This document shows positions 9,185 through 18,158 of a stretch of DNA of 64,000 nucleotides, piece by piece. The translations under genes were made by a program, and so were the position numbers. Source of the stretch: Pseudoxanthomonas sp. PXM03 (lineage in GTDB: Bacteria; Pseudomonadota; Gammaproteobacteria; Xanthomonadales; Xanthomonadaceae); assembly GCF_014852005.1 (NCBI RefSeq), contig NZ_JACVAU010000001.1, positions 62,001 through 126,000 of the forward strand, in the 5' to 3' direction. Below the pieces are notes generated by a model. It was not told where the DNA came from, did not search any database, and saw only the letters and a program-made list of their open reading frames with translations. How positions within the stretch are numbered: position 1 is the first letter of the stretch; each line of letters starts with the position of its first letter.

Positions 9185-10833
9185 AGTCGGTGTTGAGGGC
9201 CAGCCGCATCGGCCGCGTGCTGCTCCGCTATCGCCTGGACGACCTGCTCGAAGGCACGCCGGTCGAGCGTTGGCTGAAGCTGGGACGCCCGTTCGTGCCG
9301 CGTGCATCGGCGGAGATCGCCGCACAGCCGCGGGGTGCGCGACTGCGCCTGGCGCTGCAGGAACTCGGGCCCATCTTCGTCAAGTTCGGGCAGATCCTGT
9401 CCACCCGCCGCGATCTCATCCCGCCCGACATCGCCGAAGAACTCACCCTGCTGCAGGACCGCGTGGCGCCGTTCGATGGCGATGTCGCGCGTGCGCTGGT
9501 GGAACAGGAGCTGGGCCGGCCGATCATCGAGGCCTTCGAGCATTTCGACACCACGCCGCTGGCTTCCGCGTCCATCGCGCAGGTGCATGCGGCCACGCTG
9601 CCCGGTGGGCGCGAGGTGGTGGTGAAGGTGCTGCGCCCGGATATCCGCCGGCAGATCGCCGGGGACATCGCGCTGCTGGAGAGCATCGCGGCCATCGTCG
9701 ACCGCGCGCATCCGAACGCCGACAAGATCCGCCCGCGCGAGATCGTCGCCGAGATCGAGAACACGCTGGCGGCGGAACTCGACCTGCAGCGCGAGGCCGG
9801 CAATGCCAGTCTGCTGCGGCGCAACTGGGCGGACTCGCCCGACCTGTACGTGCCCGAGGTGATCTGGTCGCACACCGCCGAGCGCGCGATGACGATGGAA
9901 CGCGTGCGCGGCATCCCGTCCGACGACATCGCCGCACTGGATGCCGCGGGCATCGACCGCAAGGCACTCGCCGCCAAGGGCGTGCGCGTGTTCTACCAGC
10001 AGGTGTTCCGCGACAACTTCTTCCACGCCGACGCGCACGCCGGCAACATCTGGGTGGATCCGGAGCGGAAGACCGATCCGCGCTTCATCGCGCTGGATTT
10101 CGGCATCATGGGCCAGCTCTCGCGCGACGATCAGTACTGGCTCGCCGAGAACTTCATGGCGATCTTCAACCGCGACTACCGTCGCATCGCCGAACTGCAC
10201 GTGCAGGCGGGATGGATGCCGGCGCACATCCGCATCGACGAACTCGAAGCCGCCGCGCGCGCCGTCTGCGAACCCTACTTCACCCGCCCGCTCAGCGAGA
10301 TTTCGCTGGCCGAGGTGCTGGCCAAGCTGTTCCGCACCGCGCAGCGCTACGAGCTGACCCTGCAGCCGCAGCTGATCCTGCTGCAGAAGACCCTGCTCAA
10401 CATCGAGGGCGTGGGCCGGCAGCTGGACCCGCAGATCGATATCTGGGCGGTGGCGCGGCCGGTGCTGGAACGCATCCTGATGGAGCGCTACAGCCCGCAA
10501 CGCGCCGCGCAGGAGTTCCGCAAGCGCCTTCCCGAGATCATGACCCACGCGCCGGACATGCCGCGCCTGGTGCATGCATGGCTGAGCCAGCAGGTGGAAG
10601 GCCGGCACGAGTTGGCGATGCGTTCCAAGGACCTCACCGAACTGACCCAGACGATGAAGGGCATGCAGCGCCGCGTCGTCGCCGCGATCCTCGGCGTGGG
10701 CCTGCTGATCGTCGCGGCCGTGCTGTATGCGCTGGAAGCGGGTGGGCCACGCCTGCTCGACGTGCCCGCTTCCGCGTGGATCGCCGGCATCGGCGGGTTG
10801 TGGGCGTTGCTGGCGGCGTGGCCGCGGCGCTGA
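9181..10833 (+). CDS. ubiB: UbiB, ABC1/ADCK-type atypical kinase-like ATPase for ubiquinone biosynthesis
   Basis: Membrane-anchored ATPase needed for ubiquinone synthesis, thought to help extract or present the lipid intermediates. The 550 residues show the family signatures: the KxGQ segment [17 protein letters not shown] near 67-82, the Ala-rich loop [12 protein letters not shown] in place of a Gly loop, [11 protein letters not shown], the nucleotide-binding DFG-like [10 protein letters not shown], and two hydrophobic segments at the C-terminus ([20 protein letters not shown] and a second). Start overlaps ubiJ by 4 bp. Confidence 0.96.
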   Translation: MKSVLRASRIGRVLLRYRLDDLLEGTPVERWLKLGRPFVPRASAEIAAQPRGARLRLALQELGPIFVKFGQILSTRRDLIPPDIAEELTLLQDRVAPFDGDVARALVEQELGRPIIEAFEHFDTTPLASASIAQVHAATLPGGREVVVKVLRPDIRRQIAGDIALLESIAAIVDRAHPNADKIRPREIVAEIENTLAAELDLQREAGNASLLRRNWADSPDLYVPEVIWSHTAERAMTMERVRGIPSDDIAALDAAGIDRKALAAKGVRVFYQQVFRDNFFHADAHAGNIWVDPERKTDPRFIALDFGIMGQLSRDDQYWLAENFMAIFNRDYRRIAELHVQAGWMPAHIRIDELEAAARAVCEPYFTRPLSEISLAEVLAKLFRTAQRYELTLQPQLILLQKTLLNIEGVGRQLDPQIDIWAVARPVLERILMERYSPQRAAQEFRKRLPEIMTHAPDMPRLVHAWLSQQVEGRHELAMRSKDLTELTQTMKGMQRRVVAAILGVGLLIVAAVLYALEAGGPRLLDVPASAWIAGIGGLWALLAAWPRR

Positions 10834-10834
10834 G

Positions 10835-11152
10835 GTGGAACGCTCCGCGCAAGCGCGATTGCGTATCAGCGTCACCGGAATCGTAGACGAAGAATTCCCC
10901 GGCTGGATCGAGTTCCATATCGACGAGGCGTCAGGGCGCCGACATCGAGGCATCGAGAAGATGCCGGTCGTTGGTTATGCGGACCAGGCGCTTCCCTGCG
11001 ATGGATGGATTGCCTGCAACGTGCTCGGGCACGTGGATCGCGATGGCCGTCGGTGCCTGGAGGTCGATACCTCGCCCTGGCACGTCGAGACGGACGAGGG
11101 CGTCTACCGCTTTGTCGTCGACGCATCGGATGTGGACGAAGCGCAGTCCTGA
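10835..11152 (+). CDS. Small hypothetical protein
   Basis: A possible 105-residue acidic soluble protein starting at GTG 10835, immediately after the ubiB stop (MERSAQARLRISVTGIVDEEFPGWIEF ... VDASDVDEAQS). The sequence alternates beta-strand-like stretches (WIEFHIDEASG, ACNVLGHVDRDG, CLEVDTSPWHVET) with no signal peptide, membrane segment or motif I recognise. Codon use is like that of its neighbours and the tight junction suggests cotranscription with ubiB. The frame is also open upstream through the end of ubiB, so the start is uncertain. Function unknown. Confidence 0.55.
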   Translation: MERSAQARLRISVTGIVDEEFPGWIEFHIDEASGRRHRGIEKMPVVGYADQALPCDGWIACNVLGHVDRDGRRCLEVDTSPWHVETDEGVYRFVVDASDVDEAQS

Positions 11153-11155
11153 GCC

Positions 11156-11554
11156 TCACGTATCCGCGCGCGTGGCGCGCCGACGTCCCCACGCCAACCA
11201 CCAGCCCAGCCACACCTGCACGGGAAAGGTCAGCAGGCAGGCGAGGGTGAACCAGCGCGGGAAGTCTTCCCACGCGAGCCAGACCAGGGTCACGCCGAGG
11301 GCCAGGTACAACGCGAGGAACACCCAGGCGTGCGCGGTCTTCGCGACTGCCGCCACACCGACCATCAGCATGCTGCCGGCCGCGCCGGCCATGACGACCC
11401 ACAGCAGGTCGTAGGCCAGCCGCGCGTCACCGCCCGGAGGCAAGCGCAGCGCCGCCGCGAGTTCACCGCCGATCTGGTTGACCAGAGGCAACGCGTAGAG
11501 CGACACGACGCATGCCAACACGCTGCGTAACACGACAACCATGCGACGAGGCAT
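11156..11554 (-). CDS. Hypothetical four-helix membrane protein
   Basis: A 132-residue very hydrophobic protein with four predicted transmembrane helices: VVVLRSVLACVVSLYALPLV near 6-25, LLWVVMAGAAGSMLMVGVAAV near 50-70, AWVFLALYLALGVTLVWLAW near 76-95 and FTLACLLTFPVQVWLGWWLAW near 102-122, ending in a basic tail (GRRRATRADT). ATG 11554 precedes MPRRMVV, basic residues that fit an inside N-terminus. It converges with the preceding small gene, leaving only 3 bp between stops. I do not recognise the family. Confidence 0.65.
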   Translation of the reverse strand: MPRRMVVVLRSVLACVVSLYALPLVNQIGGELAAALRLPPGGDARLAYDLLWVVMAGAAGSMLMVGVAAVAKTAHAWVFLALYLALGVTLVWLAWEDFPRWFTLACLLTFPVQVWLGWWLAWGRRRATRADT

Positions 11555-11688
11555 GAGTGCGCTTCCATGAACAGATGAGGCATTGGAGCACATCGATCAC
11601 GCGCATTGACACGATGGCAACGATTCCTTCGCATGCCGTGCGCGTGGCGCACGCTACCGTGGCACCTCATTCATACGGGAGCCTTCCC

Positions 11689-12255
11689 ATGAGCCACCTG
11701 ACGGGAAAACGCGTCGCCATCCTCGCCACCGACGGCTTCGAGCAATCCGAGTTGACCGAACCGATGCGCGTACTGCAGTCGCACCACGCGCAGGTCGACA
11801 TCGTCTCGCTCGATGGCGGGCGCATCCAGGGCTTCAAGCACTTCGACAAGGGCGACCAGGTGGACGTGGATCATGTGCTGTCCGAAGTCTCCGCCAAGGA
11901 CTACGACGCGCTCGTCATTCCCGGGGGGCTGTTCAATCCGGACGCCCTGCGCGTGGACGACCAGGCACTGGCCTTCACCCGCGGCTTCTTCGAAGCCGGC
12001 AAACCAGTCGGTGCGATCTGCCACGGCCCGTGGGTGCTCGCCAACGCCGACGTGCTGCGTGGCCGCACCGTTACCTCGGTGCCCAACATCCGCAAGGACC
12101 TGGAGAATGCGGGCGCGAACTGGAAGGACGACGAAGTCATCGTCGACAAGGGCTTGGTCACCAGCCGCACACCGGAGGATCTGCCCACGTTCTGCGCCAA
12201 GCTGGTGGAGGAGATCGCGGAAGGGAGGCATGGCGGGCAGCGCCGCTCGGCGTGA
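11689..12255 (+). CDS. PfpI/DJ-1 family protein (class I glutamine amidotransferase fold)
   Basis: A 188-residue DJ-1/PfpI-type protein, a family including intracellular cysteine proteases, deglycase-like and stress proteins. Catalytic elements are in place: Glu18 in GFEQSE, the nucleophile elbow GAICHGPW with Cys111-His112, and VIPGG near 76-80. SRTPEDLPTFCAKLVE at the C-terminus is typical of the PfpI subgroup (YraA/YfkM type general stress proteins). ATG 11689 is preceded by GGGAG. It looks monocistronic and diverges from the membrane protein gene to its left. The true substrate is unknown. Confidence 0.92.
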   Translation: MSHLTGKRVAILATDGFEQSELTEPMRVLQSHHAQVDIVSLDGGRIQGFKHFDKGDQVDVDHVLSEVSAKDYDALVIPGGLFNPDALRVDDQALAFTRGFFEAGKPVGAICHGPWVLANADVLRGRTVTSVPNIRKDLENAGANWKDDEVIVDKGLVTSRTPEDLPTFCAKLVEEIAEGRHGGQRRSA

Positions 12256-12276
12256 TCCCTGGCGCGCCGCCGGCCT

Positions 12277-12645
12277 TCAGAGCGGCGGCGTTTCCGCAGC
12301 GGGTGCGCAGCGCGGCAGCGGCAACGGGCCATACACCTTGAAGGTGCCGGCGAAGCCGCCCTGCTCGACCACATAGACCGCGCGTGCTCGCGTGTCGACA
12401 TGCAGGAACTGCTGATACCCGTCGGCTACATGGCCCATGTCCGACAGGGGTGTTCCGAGTGATTGCTGGAGCTCGCGTGGCCAGTAGTGCATCTTCGGCC
12501 ATGCCTGTTGGATGCCATACGGACTGGCGAAAGGCTTCAGGCGCGCGATCACGCACGCGATGGTCGCGTCATGCGTGGGGGCAGCGGGCGGCGCGAGGGG
12601 CGAATCGAGCGCCTGCAGCAGGAACACCAGGGTGAGCACCGACAT
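12277..12645 (-). CDS. Small exported hypothetical protein
   Basis: A 122-residue protein starting MSVLTLVFLLQALDSPLA, a likely short signal peptide, followed by a soluble part with CVIARLKPFASPYGIQQAWPKMHYWPRELQQ and TRARAVYVVEQGGFAGTFKVYGPLPLPRC. Two Cys (CVIA and PRC) could pair in the periplasm. No family recognised. It is convergent with the PfpI gene (21 bp between stops) and divergent from the EEP-family gene at 12775. Confidence 0.65.
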   Translation of the reverse strand: MSVLTLVFLLQALDSPLAPPAAPTHDATIACVIARLKPFASPYGIQQAWPKMHYWPRELQQSLGTPLSDMGHVADGYQQFLHVDTRARAVYVVEQGGFAGTFKVYGPLPLPRCAPAAETPPL

Positions 12646-12774
12646 CGCGATGTCCTCGAACGGCTGACCGCATCGTGCCGGAGTCCGTCCGTTCCGCCTA
12701 GGGGCCTTACAACGGGATTCGTGCCACGTTCATGCCCTGCGGTCTGCGCGACAATGGCCGCCCGTTTCGCGGAG

Positions 12775-13614
12775 ATGCCCGTGATCCCTCGCTTACTCAT
12801 CCTCCTGCTGGCCTGCCTGCTGCCGTGGCAGGCGCTCGCCGCCGACGCCCCGCTGCGCATCATGAGCTTCAACATCCGCCTGCCGGCCGAGAGCGATGGC
12901 GTGGACTATTGGGAGACGCGCAAGCCGCTGGCGGTGCGCATGCTGCGCGAGCAGCAGCCCGACGTGATCGGCCTGCAGGAACTGGTGCAGGCGCAGGCCG
13001 AGTACTTGGCGCGCGAATTGCCGGCGTACGCGTGGTTCGGTCGCGGTCGCAATGCCGATGGCGGCGGCGAGCACATGGGCGTGTTCTACCGGAAGGACCG
13101 CCTGAAGGTGGTCGAGTCCGGCGACTTCTGGCTGTCCGATACGCCCGACGTGCCGGGCAGCATCACCTGGAACCATCTCTATCCGCGCATGGTGACCTGG
13201 GCGCTGTTCGAGCAGCGCAGCGACGGCAAGCGCTTCTACCTGTTCAACACCCACCTGCCGTACCGCGACCAGGACGAGGCCGCACGCCTGAAGGGCGCGC
13301 AGGCCATCGCGCGCCGCCTGGCCGCGTTGCCGGCCGGGGTGCCGGTGGTGCTGACCGGCGACTTCAACACCGCGCCGGACAGTCAGGTGCACGCCGTGCT
13401 CGCGCAGACGCTGCAGGATGCGTGGACCACCACGCCGCGGGTGGAAGGCAGTGAAGCGACGTTCCATGGGTTCACGGGCAACGCCGACAAGCGCATCGAC
13501 TGGGTCTTCGTCCGCGGCGTGCAGCTGGAATCGATCGCCTCGATCACCACGCGCTGGGGCGGACGCTATCCGTCCGACCACTTCCCGCTGCTGGCGACGC
13601 TGCGGCTGCCGTAA
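12775..13614 (+). CDS. Secreted endonuclease/exonuclease/phosphatase (EEP) family protein
   Basis: A 279-residue exported phosphodiesterase or phosphatase of the EEP superfamily (DNase I / sphingomyelinase fold). Residues 1-23 form a signal peptide (LLILLLACLLPWQALAADA). Catalytic motifs are LRIMSFNIR, the metal Glu in IGLQELV, THLPYRD, TGDFNTAPDS, and the C-terminal IDWVFV...YPSDHFPLLA with the catalytic Asp-His pair. The substrate cannot be read from sequence; similar secreted proteins are usually assigned as phosphodiesterases or phosphoinositide-type phosphatases. Upstream in-frame ATG 12754 (MAARFAE) is an alternative start. A repeat block follows. Confidence 0.9.
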   Translation: MPVIPRLLILLLACLLPWQALAADAPLRIMSFNIRLPAESDGVDYWETRKPLAVRMLREQQPDVIGLQELVQAQAEYLARELPAYAWFGRGRNADGGGEHMGVFYRKDRLKVVESGDFWLSDTPDVPGSITWNHLYPRMVTWALFEQRSDGKRFYLFNTHLPYRDQDEAARLKGAQAIARRLAALPAGVPVVLTGDFNTAPDSQVHAVLAQTLQDAWTTTPRVEGSEATFHGFTGNADKRIDWVFVRGVQLESIASITTRWGGRYPSDHFPLLATLRLP

Positions 13615-13644
13615 GCCTGCGTTGCCTGTCGAAGGTGCGCAGGC

Positions 13645-14065
13645 GAGGCTCGATGTGAGAACCGAGCGCCGAATCCCAGCGATGGCGTTCCGAGCCTCGC
13701 AGATGGCGCTCAATGTGAGACAGATGGAGCTCCCGAGCTCCATCGATCGAGCTCCGAAAGCCATCCCATCGCATTCCGAGTGCCATCGATGGCTCTCCGA
13801 GCCTCGCGGGTGGAGCTCAATGTGAGACAGATGAAGCTCCCGAGCTCCATCGATCGAGCTCCGAAAGCCATCCCATCGCCTTTCGAGTGCCATCGAGGGC
13901 TTTCCGAGCCTCGCGGATGGAGCTCAATCTGAGACAGATGGAGCCCCGAGCTCCATCGATGGCATGGGAGAGCTCGATCGTTGGCATTCCGAGCCCCATC
14001 GACGGAGCTCCGGGCTCCATCGCCGGGCTCCGAGGCCGGTGTACAAGGCTCAGTGTGAGGCGGAG
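13645..14065. repeat. 21-bp / 107-bp hierarchical tandem repeat, non-coding
   Basis: Two nearly identical adjacent 107-bp units (13688-13794 and 13795-13901) are followed by a third that matches for about 60 bp and then diverges. Each unit is built of about five 21-bp subunits related to CCGAGCTCCATCGATGGAGC. The landmark gctcaatgtgag occurs at 13648, 13708, 13815, 13922 and 14048 (outer copies diverged), spaced 60, 107, 107 and 126 bp, all near multiples of 21. GAGCTC and ATCGAT palindromes recur throughout. The block lies between two convergent genes, and no frame through it has a start, ribosome site or recognisable protein. Confidence 0.85.
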
Positions 14066-14107
14066 GGGGCTCGCCAGGCGTTCGCGACGTTCAGGCGCGC
14101 GATGAAG

Positions 14108-14306
14108 GTTTTTCCCTTCGCCCCGCTTGCGGGGCGAAGGTGCCCGGAGGGCGGATGAGGGGCGGGCGCGATGGTCGGGCACGAGGGATGTGTCGTCGCG
14201 GCCGCGCCTCTGGCAACAGTACGGGCGCGTTGTACGTCGCCTCTTCGTTCGCCCCTCCCCCGCCTTCGGCACCCTCTCCCCGCACGCGGGGAGAGGGGAG
14301 CATCTG
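14108..14306. repeat. Paired inverted repeat, REPIN-like (family B, copy 2)
   Basis: The left arm (about 14108-14166) has a ttcgccccgc/gcggggcgaa hairpin followed by ggtgcccggagggcggatgagg. The right arm (about 14245-14306) is the inverted form: cccctcccccgccttcggcacc then ctctccccgc/gcggggagag. Extra gggagaggg(ga)-catctgc copies follow at 14303-14332. Arms are separated by about 80 bp of unrelated sequence. Confidence 0.7.
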
Positions 14307-14362
14307 CAGGGGAGAGGGGAACATCTGCGCGGGAAAGGATCTTCTGCGAGCGCGAAAACGAG

Positions 14363-14384
14363 AACGGCCCCTTGCGGGGCCGTT
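14363..14384 (-). terminator. Rho-independent terminator of the M16 gene
   Basis: Perfect 9-bp stem aacggcccc / ggggccgtt with loop ttgc, 19 bases past the stop of the minus-strand M16 gene; on that strand it is followed by ctcgtttt. Confidence 0.75.
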
Positions 14385-14403
14385 CCGTCTCACGTCATGC
14401 GGA

Positions 14404-17187
14404 TTACTTCGCGGGCGCCGCCGCCGGCGCGCCGGCCTTCTTGGCGAAGTCGCCCGCCAGGAACACGCTCAACGCCTCCGGTTTGAAGTGCTTGCGGATC
14501 GCGGCGTTCACCTGGTCCACCGTCAGTGCGGCGTACTTCGCATCCAGGTCGGCGGTGAACTGCATGGTGCGACCGAAGAACAGCTGGTCGGCCAGCATGC
14601 CGGCGACGCTGCCGTCGTCCGCGCGGCCCTGTTCGCGTTCGGTCAGCATGCCGGCCACGGCGTCCTTCAGCTCTCCGGCGGTGATGCCGTCCTTGACGAG
14701 TTTCGTCAGCTCCTCGCGCACCAGCGCTTCCACCTTCGCCATGTTCTCCGGCGCCGCGATGGCCTGGATGCTGAAGCTGCCGGCATCGTCCTGGCCGGTG
14801 CGGCTGTCGTCCGCGCGCACGCCGCTGGAGACGCCGTAGCTCAGGCCCTCCTGCTGGCGGATGCGATCACCCAGGCGCGACTTCAGCGCGCCACCGCCGA
14901 ACACGCGGTTGGCGATCACCATCGCCGGGTAGTCCGCATCGGTGACCTTCAGCGACAGGTTGTGCCGGGCCAGCAGCACGGCATTGGGCTTGTCCGGCGT
15001 CTCGAAGCGCGCCTGCTTCGCCGCCACGTCGGTGTAGCCGGTGGCGATGGGCGCGTACGGCTTGCCGCTCTTCCAGTCGGTGAACAGCTGCTCCAGCTGC
15101 GCGCGCACGGCGGCGGGGTCGAAGTCGCCGACGATGGCGATCTCGCCGTTGGCGGTGCCGTACACGTCGCGGTGGAACGCGCGTACGTCGTCCAGCTTCA
15201 GCGCCTTCAGTTCCGCCAGCGATTCGTCCAGCGTGCGGTTGCGCAGCGGATGGCCGGCCGGCCACGGGTCGAAATACTCCGCCAGCGCGCGACCGGCGAT
15301 CGCCCCCGGCTCCTGCCGCGAGGCTTCCATGCCGGTCAGTGCCTGCAGGCGCAGCTGCTCGAACTCGCTTTCAGGGAACGCCGGATTGCGCAGGACGTCG
15401 GCGGCCAGCGCCAGGGCATCGGCCAGGTGTTCGCGACGCGTCTGCAGGCCGATGCTGGCACCCTGCAGGCTTCCGCCCACGCTGCCCTGCGTCTTCAGCT
15501 GTTCAAGTCGCTGGTCGATCTGCTCGCGCGTCATCGTCTTGCTGCCGCGCATCAGCATGGCGCCGGCCATGCCGGCGGCACCTTCGCGGCCGGTGAGCGC
15601 GGCTTCATCGGCAAAACGGAAGTTGGCATCGACGATCACGGTGCCGCCACGGGTCTTCTTCGGCAGCAGCGAGACTTTCAGGCCGTCGCCCAGCGTGAAG
15701 GTCTGGGTTCTTGCCTCGATGTTCTTCGGCGAGGGATCGAACTGCTCGCCGGCGCTGACGGCGGTACCGCCGGTGTACCCGTCCACCAGCGATGCGACCG
15801 CAGGCGCGGCCGGGATCTCCACCCGCTCCGGGGTGGTGGTGGGAATGAAACGGCCCAGCGTGCGGTTGCTCGACTTCAGGTATGCGGCGGCGACGCGGTT
15901 GACATCGTCGGCGGTGACCTTCGCGATGGCGTCGCGACTGGTGAACAGCAGGCGCCAGTCACCGGCGGACTGGAACTCGGACAGGCCCATGCCCACGGCA
16001 TTGACGTCGGTGAAGTACAGATCGTAGGCGTTGCCGATGCGCTGCTTCGCCTCGTCCACCTCCTGTTGCGTGACCGGGCGGGCGGCGAGCTGCTCGACCT
16101 GCTTCAGCAGTTCGGCTTCGGTCCTCGCGGCGTCGCCGTCGTTGGGCACCACGGCCACCACGGTCAGCAGTCCGGGGTCGCGCATGGATTCGCCGTTGGC
16201 GCCGCTGCCAGCGGCAAGCTTGGTTTCCACCAGCGCCTTGTGCAGGCGGCCGCCGGGCGTGTGTCCCAGCACGTTGGCCAGCACGCTCAGCGGCGCGTTG
16301 TCCGGGTGCGCCACCGCCGGAGCGTGGTAGGCGGCCGCGACCAGCCGCAGGTTGCCGACGCGGCGCACGGTGACTTCGCGCTCGCCATCCTGCGCCGGTT
16401 CCTGGGTGTAGAAGCGGGGCAGCGGGCGGGTGGGCTTCTTCAGTGCGCCGAAATGGCGCGCGACGCGGGCGAGCGCGTCGTTGGTGTCCACGCGGCCGGC
16501 GAGGATGAGGGTGGCGTTGTCGGGCTGGTACCACTGCCGGTAGAACGCCTGCAGCTTGTCGATCGGCACGCCCTCCACGTCGCTGCGTGCGCCGATGGTG
16601 GTGTTGCCGTAGTTGTGCCACAGGAACGCCGTCGAGCGGATGCGCTGGAACAGCACGCCACCGGGGCTGTTCTCGCCCGCTTCCAGCTCGTTGCGGACCA
16701 CGGTCATCTCGCTGTCGAGGTCCTTCTTCGCGACATTGGAGTTGACCATGCGGTCGGCTTCCATCTTCAACACCCACTCGAGGGTGTCGGTGTTGGCCGG
16801 GAACGAAGCGAAGTAGTTGGTGCGGTCCAGGCCAGTGGTGGCGTTGAAGTCGATGCCGCGTTTCTTCATCTCGCCGCTGATGTCGGACTGCGTGGGCGTG
16901 CCCTTGAACAGCAGGTGCTCCAGCAGGTGCGCCATGCCGGTCTCGCCGTAGTTCTCGTGCACCGAACCCACGCCATAGACCAGGTTGACGGTCACGGTGG
17001 GCTTGGTGGCATCGGGGAACACCAGCACGCGCAGGCCGTTGGACAGCGTGTACTCGCTGATGCCTTCGATGCTGGGGCCGGCGGTGATGCCCTTGGGCAA
17101 CGCGGGCGCGGCGTAGAGGCTCGTGGGCTGGCCCAGGGCAAGCGCCACGGCCAGGCCGAGTGCGACAATGAAACGGGGTGACTTCAT
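14404..17187 (-). CDS. M16 family zinc peptidase, two-module, exported
   Basis: A 927-residue metallopeptidase. Residues 1-27 are a signal peptide (FIVALGLAVALALGQPTSLYA). The N-terminal M16 module carries the inverted zinc motif His87-x2-Glu90-His91 (AHLLEHLLFKGT) and the downstream acidic segment VVRNELEAGEN that supplies the third ligand. The second module begins near residue 515 (FTLGDGLKVSLLPKK) and lacks HxxEH, as is normal. It ends with a lysine-alanine tail. ATG 17187 gives the signal peptide directly. Divergent from the pseudouridine synthase gene with 82 bp between, and a terminator follows. Substrate unknown; probably periplasmic peptides. Confidence 0.95.
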   Translation of the reverse strand: MKSPRFIVALGLAVALALGQPTSLYAAPALPKGITAGPSIEGISEYTLSNGLRVLVFPDATKPTVTVNLVYGVGSVHENYGETGMAHLLEHLLFKGTPTQSDISGEMKKRGIDFNATTGLDRTNYFASFPANTDTLEWVLKMEADRMVNSNVAKKDLDSEMTVVRNELEAGENSPGGVLFQRIRSTAFLWHNYGNTTIGARSDVEGVPIDKLQAFYRQWYQPDNATLILAGRVDTNDALARVARHFGALKKPTRPLPRFYTQEPAQDGEREVTVRRVGNLRLVAAAYHAPAVAHPDNAPLSVLANVLGHTPGGRLHKALVETKLAAGSGANGESMRDPGLLTVVAVVPNDGDAARTEAELLKQVEQLAARPVTQQEVDEAKQRIGNAYDLYFTDVNAVGMGLSEFQSAGDWRLLFTSRDAIAKVTADDVNRVAAAYLKSSNRTLGRFIPTTTPERVEIPAAPAVASLVDGYTGGTAVSAGEQFDPSPKNIEARTQTFTLGDGLKVSLLPKKTRGGTVIVDANFRFADEAALTGREGAAGMAGAMLMRGSKTMTREQIDQRLEQLKTQGSVGGSLQGASIGLQTRREHLADALALAADVLRNPAFPESEFEQLRLQALTGMEASRQEPGAIAGRALAEYFDPWPAGHPLRNRTLDESLAELKALKLDDVRAFHRDVYGTANGEIAIVGDFDPAAVRAQLEQLFTDWKSGKPYAPIATGYTDVAAKQARFETPDKPNAVLLARHNLSLKVTDADYPAMVIANRVFGGGALKSRLGDRIRQQEGLSYGVSSGVRADDSRTGQDDAGSFSIQAIAAPENMAKVEALVREELTKLVKDGITAGELKDAVAGMLTEREQGRADDGSVAGMLADQLFFGRTMQFTADLDAKYAALTVDQVNAAIRKHFKPEALSVFLAGDFAKKAGAPAAAPAK

Positions 17188-17269
17188 CCACAATCCTCCA
17201 TCAGGGCCGCGTGCGTCCATCGCGTGCGGCGAACCCCGAGTTTCGCAGATTTGGAAGGCACGCAGATTC

Positions 17270-17998
17270 ATGGATTACGGTGAGACGAAAACGGGCGATG
17301 GCGCATTGCCCGTGCTGTATGCCGATGCGCAGATCGCGGTAGTCAACAAGCCCGCGGGTGTCATGGCGCACGACAGCAAGCTGGCCGGTGGGGAAACGGA
17401 TTTCGTCGCCGACCGGCTGCGCATGCAGTTCGGCCGCCCCATCTTCCTGATCCACCGGCTGGACCGCGCCACCAGCGGTTGCCTGCTGGTGGCATTCGAC
17501 CGCGACAGCGCATCGACGCTGGGCAAGGTGTTGATGTCGCGCGAAGTGGAGAAGGATTACCTGGCCGTGTGCCGTGGCTGGCCGGAGCCGGACTTCATCG
17601 TCGACCATCCGCTGGATGGCGGCCCGGGCAAGCCGGACAAGAAGCCATCGGTGACGCATTTCGTGCGCTTGGCGACGGGCGAGCTGCCGCTGCCGTCCGC
17701 CGGTTTCGAGACCTCGCGCTACGCGCTGCTGCGATGCCAGCCGGAGACAGGCCGCTTCCGCCAGATCCGCCGACACCTGAAGCACGCGTTCCATCACCTG
17801 ATCGGCGACACCAGCCATGGCGATGGCCGCCACAACCGGAACTTCCGCATGCAGGGCGTGCACCGCATGCTGCTGCACGCGGTGCGGCTGTCGTTCCCGC
17901 ATCCGGTCACGGGCGAACGCATCGAAGCGGTGGCGCCGTTGGATGCGGAGTTCCGCAAGGCGTTCGCCCTGTTCGGGTGGGAAGAAGACCTGCGGTAG
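17270..17998 (+). CDS. RluA-family RNA pseudouridine synthase (TruC-like)
   Basis: Isomerises uridine to pseudouridine in RNA. The 242-residue protein has the RluA/TruC motifs: ADAQIAVVNKPAGVMAHDS at the N-terminus, catalytic Asp in HRLDRATSGCLLVAF, YLAVCRGWP, and the late motif LRCQPETGRFRQIRRHLKH, then HRMLLHAVRLSFPHP. Its short length and the order of motifs fit TruC, which modifies U65 of some tRNAs, more than RluC or RluD, which carry an S4 domain; the exact target is inferred. It is monocistronic and followed by a paired repeat. Confidence 0.88.
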   Translation: MDYGETKTGDGALPVLYADAQIAVVNKPAGVMAHDSKLAGGETDFVADRLRMQFGRPIFLIHRLDRATSGCLLVAFDRDSASTLGKVLMSREVEKDYLAVCRGWPEPDFIVDHPLDGGPGKPDKKPSVTHFVRLATGELPLPSAGFETSRYALLRCQPETGRFRQIRRHLKHAFHHLIGDTSHGDGRHNRNFRMQGVHRMLLHAVRLSFPHPVTGERIEAVAPLDAEFRKAFALFGWEEDLR

Positions 17999-18002
17999 TC
18001 GT

Positions 18003-18154
18003 GCTCTCTGTAGGAGCGACGTGAGTCGCGACCGCAGAAGTGAAATGCCGGGATGGTCAGACAAGGAACGGTCGTATCGGCGAGGCTGCTTGTCCTGGAA
18101 CGTCAGCGGCTTTCATGGCGTTCGGTCGCGACTTACGTCGCTCCTACAGAGAGC
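18003..18154. repeat. Paired inverted repeat, REPIN-like (family A, copy 1)
   Basis: Arms gctctctgtaggagcgacgt.. (18003-18033) and its near-exact reverse complement (18124-18154) enclose about 90 bp of unique sequence. Each arm itself holds the short palindrome gcgac-nnnn-gtcgc. Other copies are at 44125-44261 and 56444-56590; the insides of the three are unrelated. It separates two convergent genes. Confidence 0.85.
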
Positions 18155-18158
18155 AGCG

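Noticed and set aside
11606-11634. TTGACA box before the PfpI gene as a promoter
   Set aside because: The -35 is perfect, but the base pattern 17 bp on (TCGCAT) is too far from TATAAT to call.
13688-13901. CRISPR array at the 107-bp repeat
   Set aside because: There are no unique spacers between repeats, the units touch each other, and no cas gene is in the window.
13544-14272. Short heptad-like frames inside the 13.7-14.0 kb repeat
   Set aside because: The seven-residue periodicity is a product of the 21-bp DNA repeat; no start, ribosome site or conserved protein supports coding.
14140-17181. 1013-residue plus-strand frame antisense to the M16 peptidase gene
   Set aside because: The His/Arg/Gln-rich composition is that of a G+C-rich antisense frame; the opposite strand encodes a peptidase with HxxEH and signal peptide.
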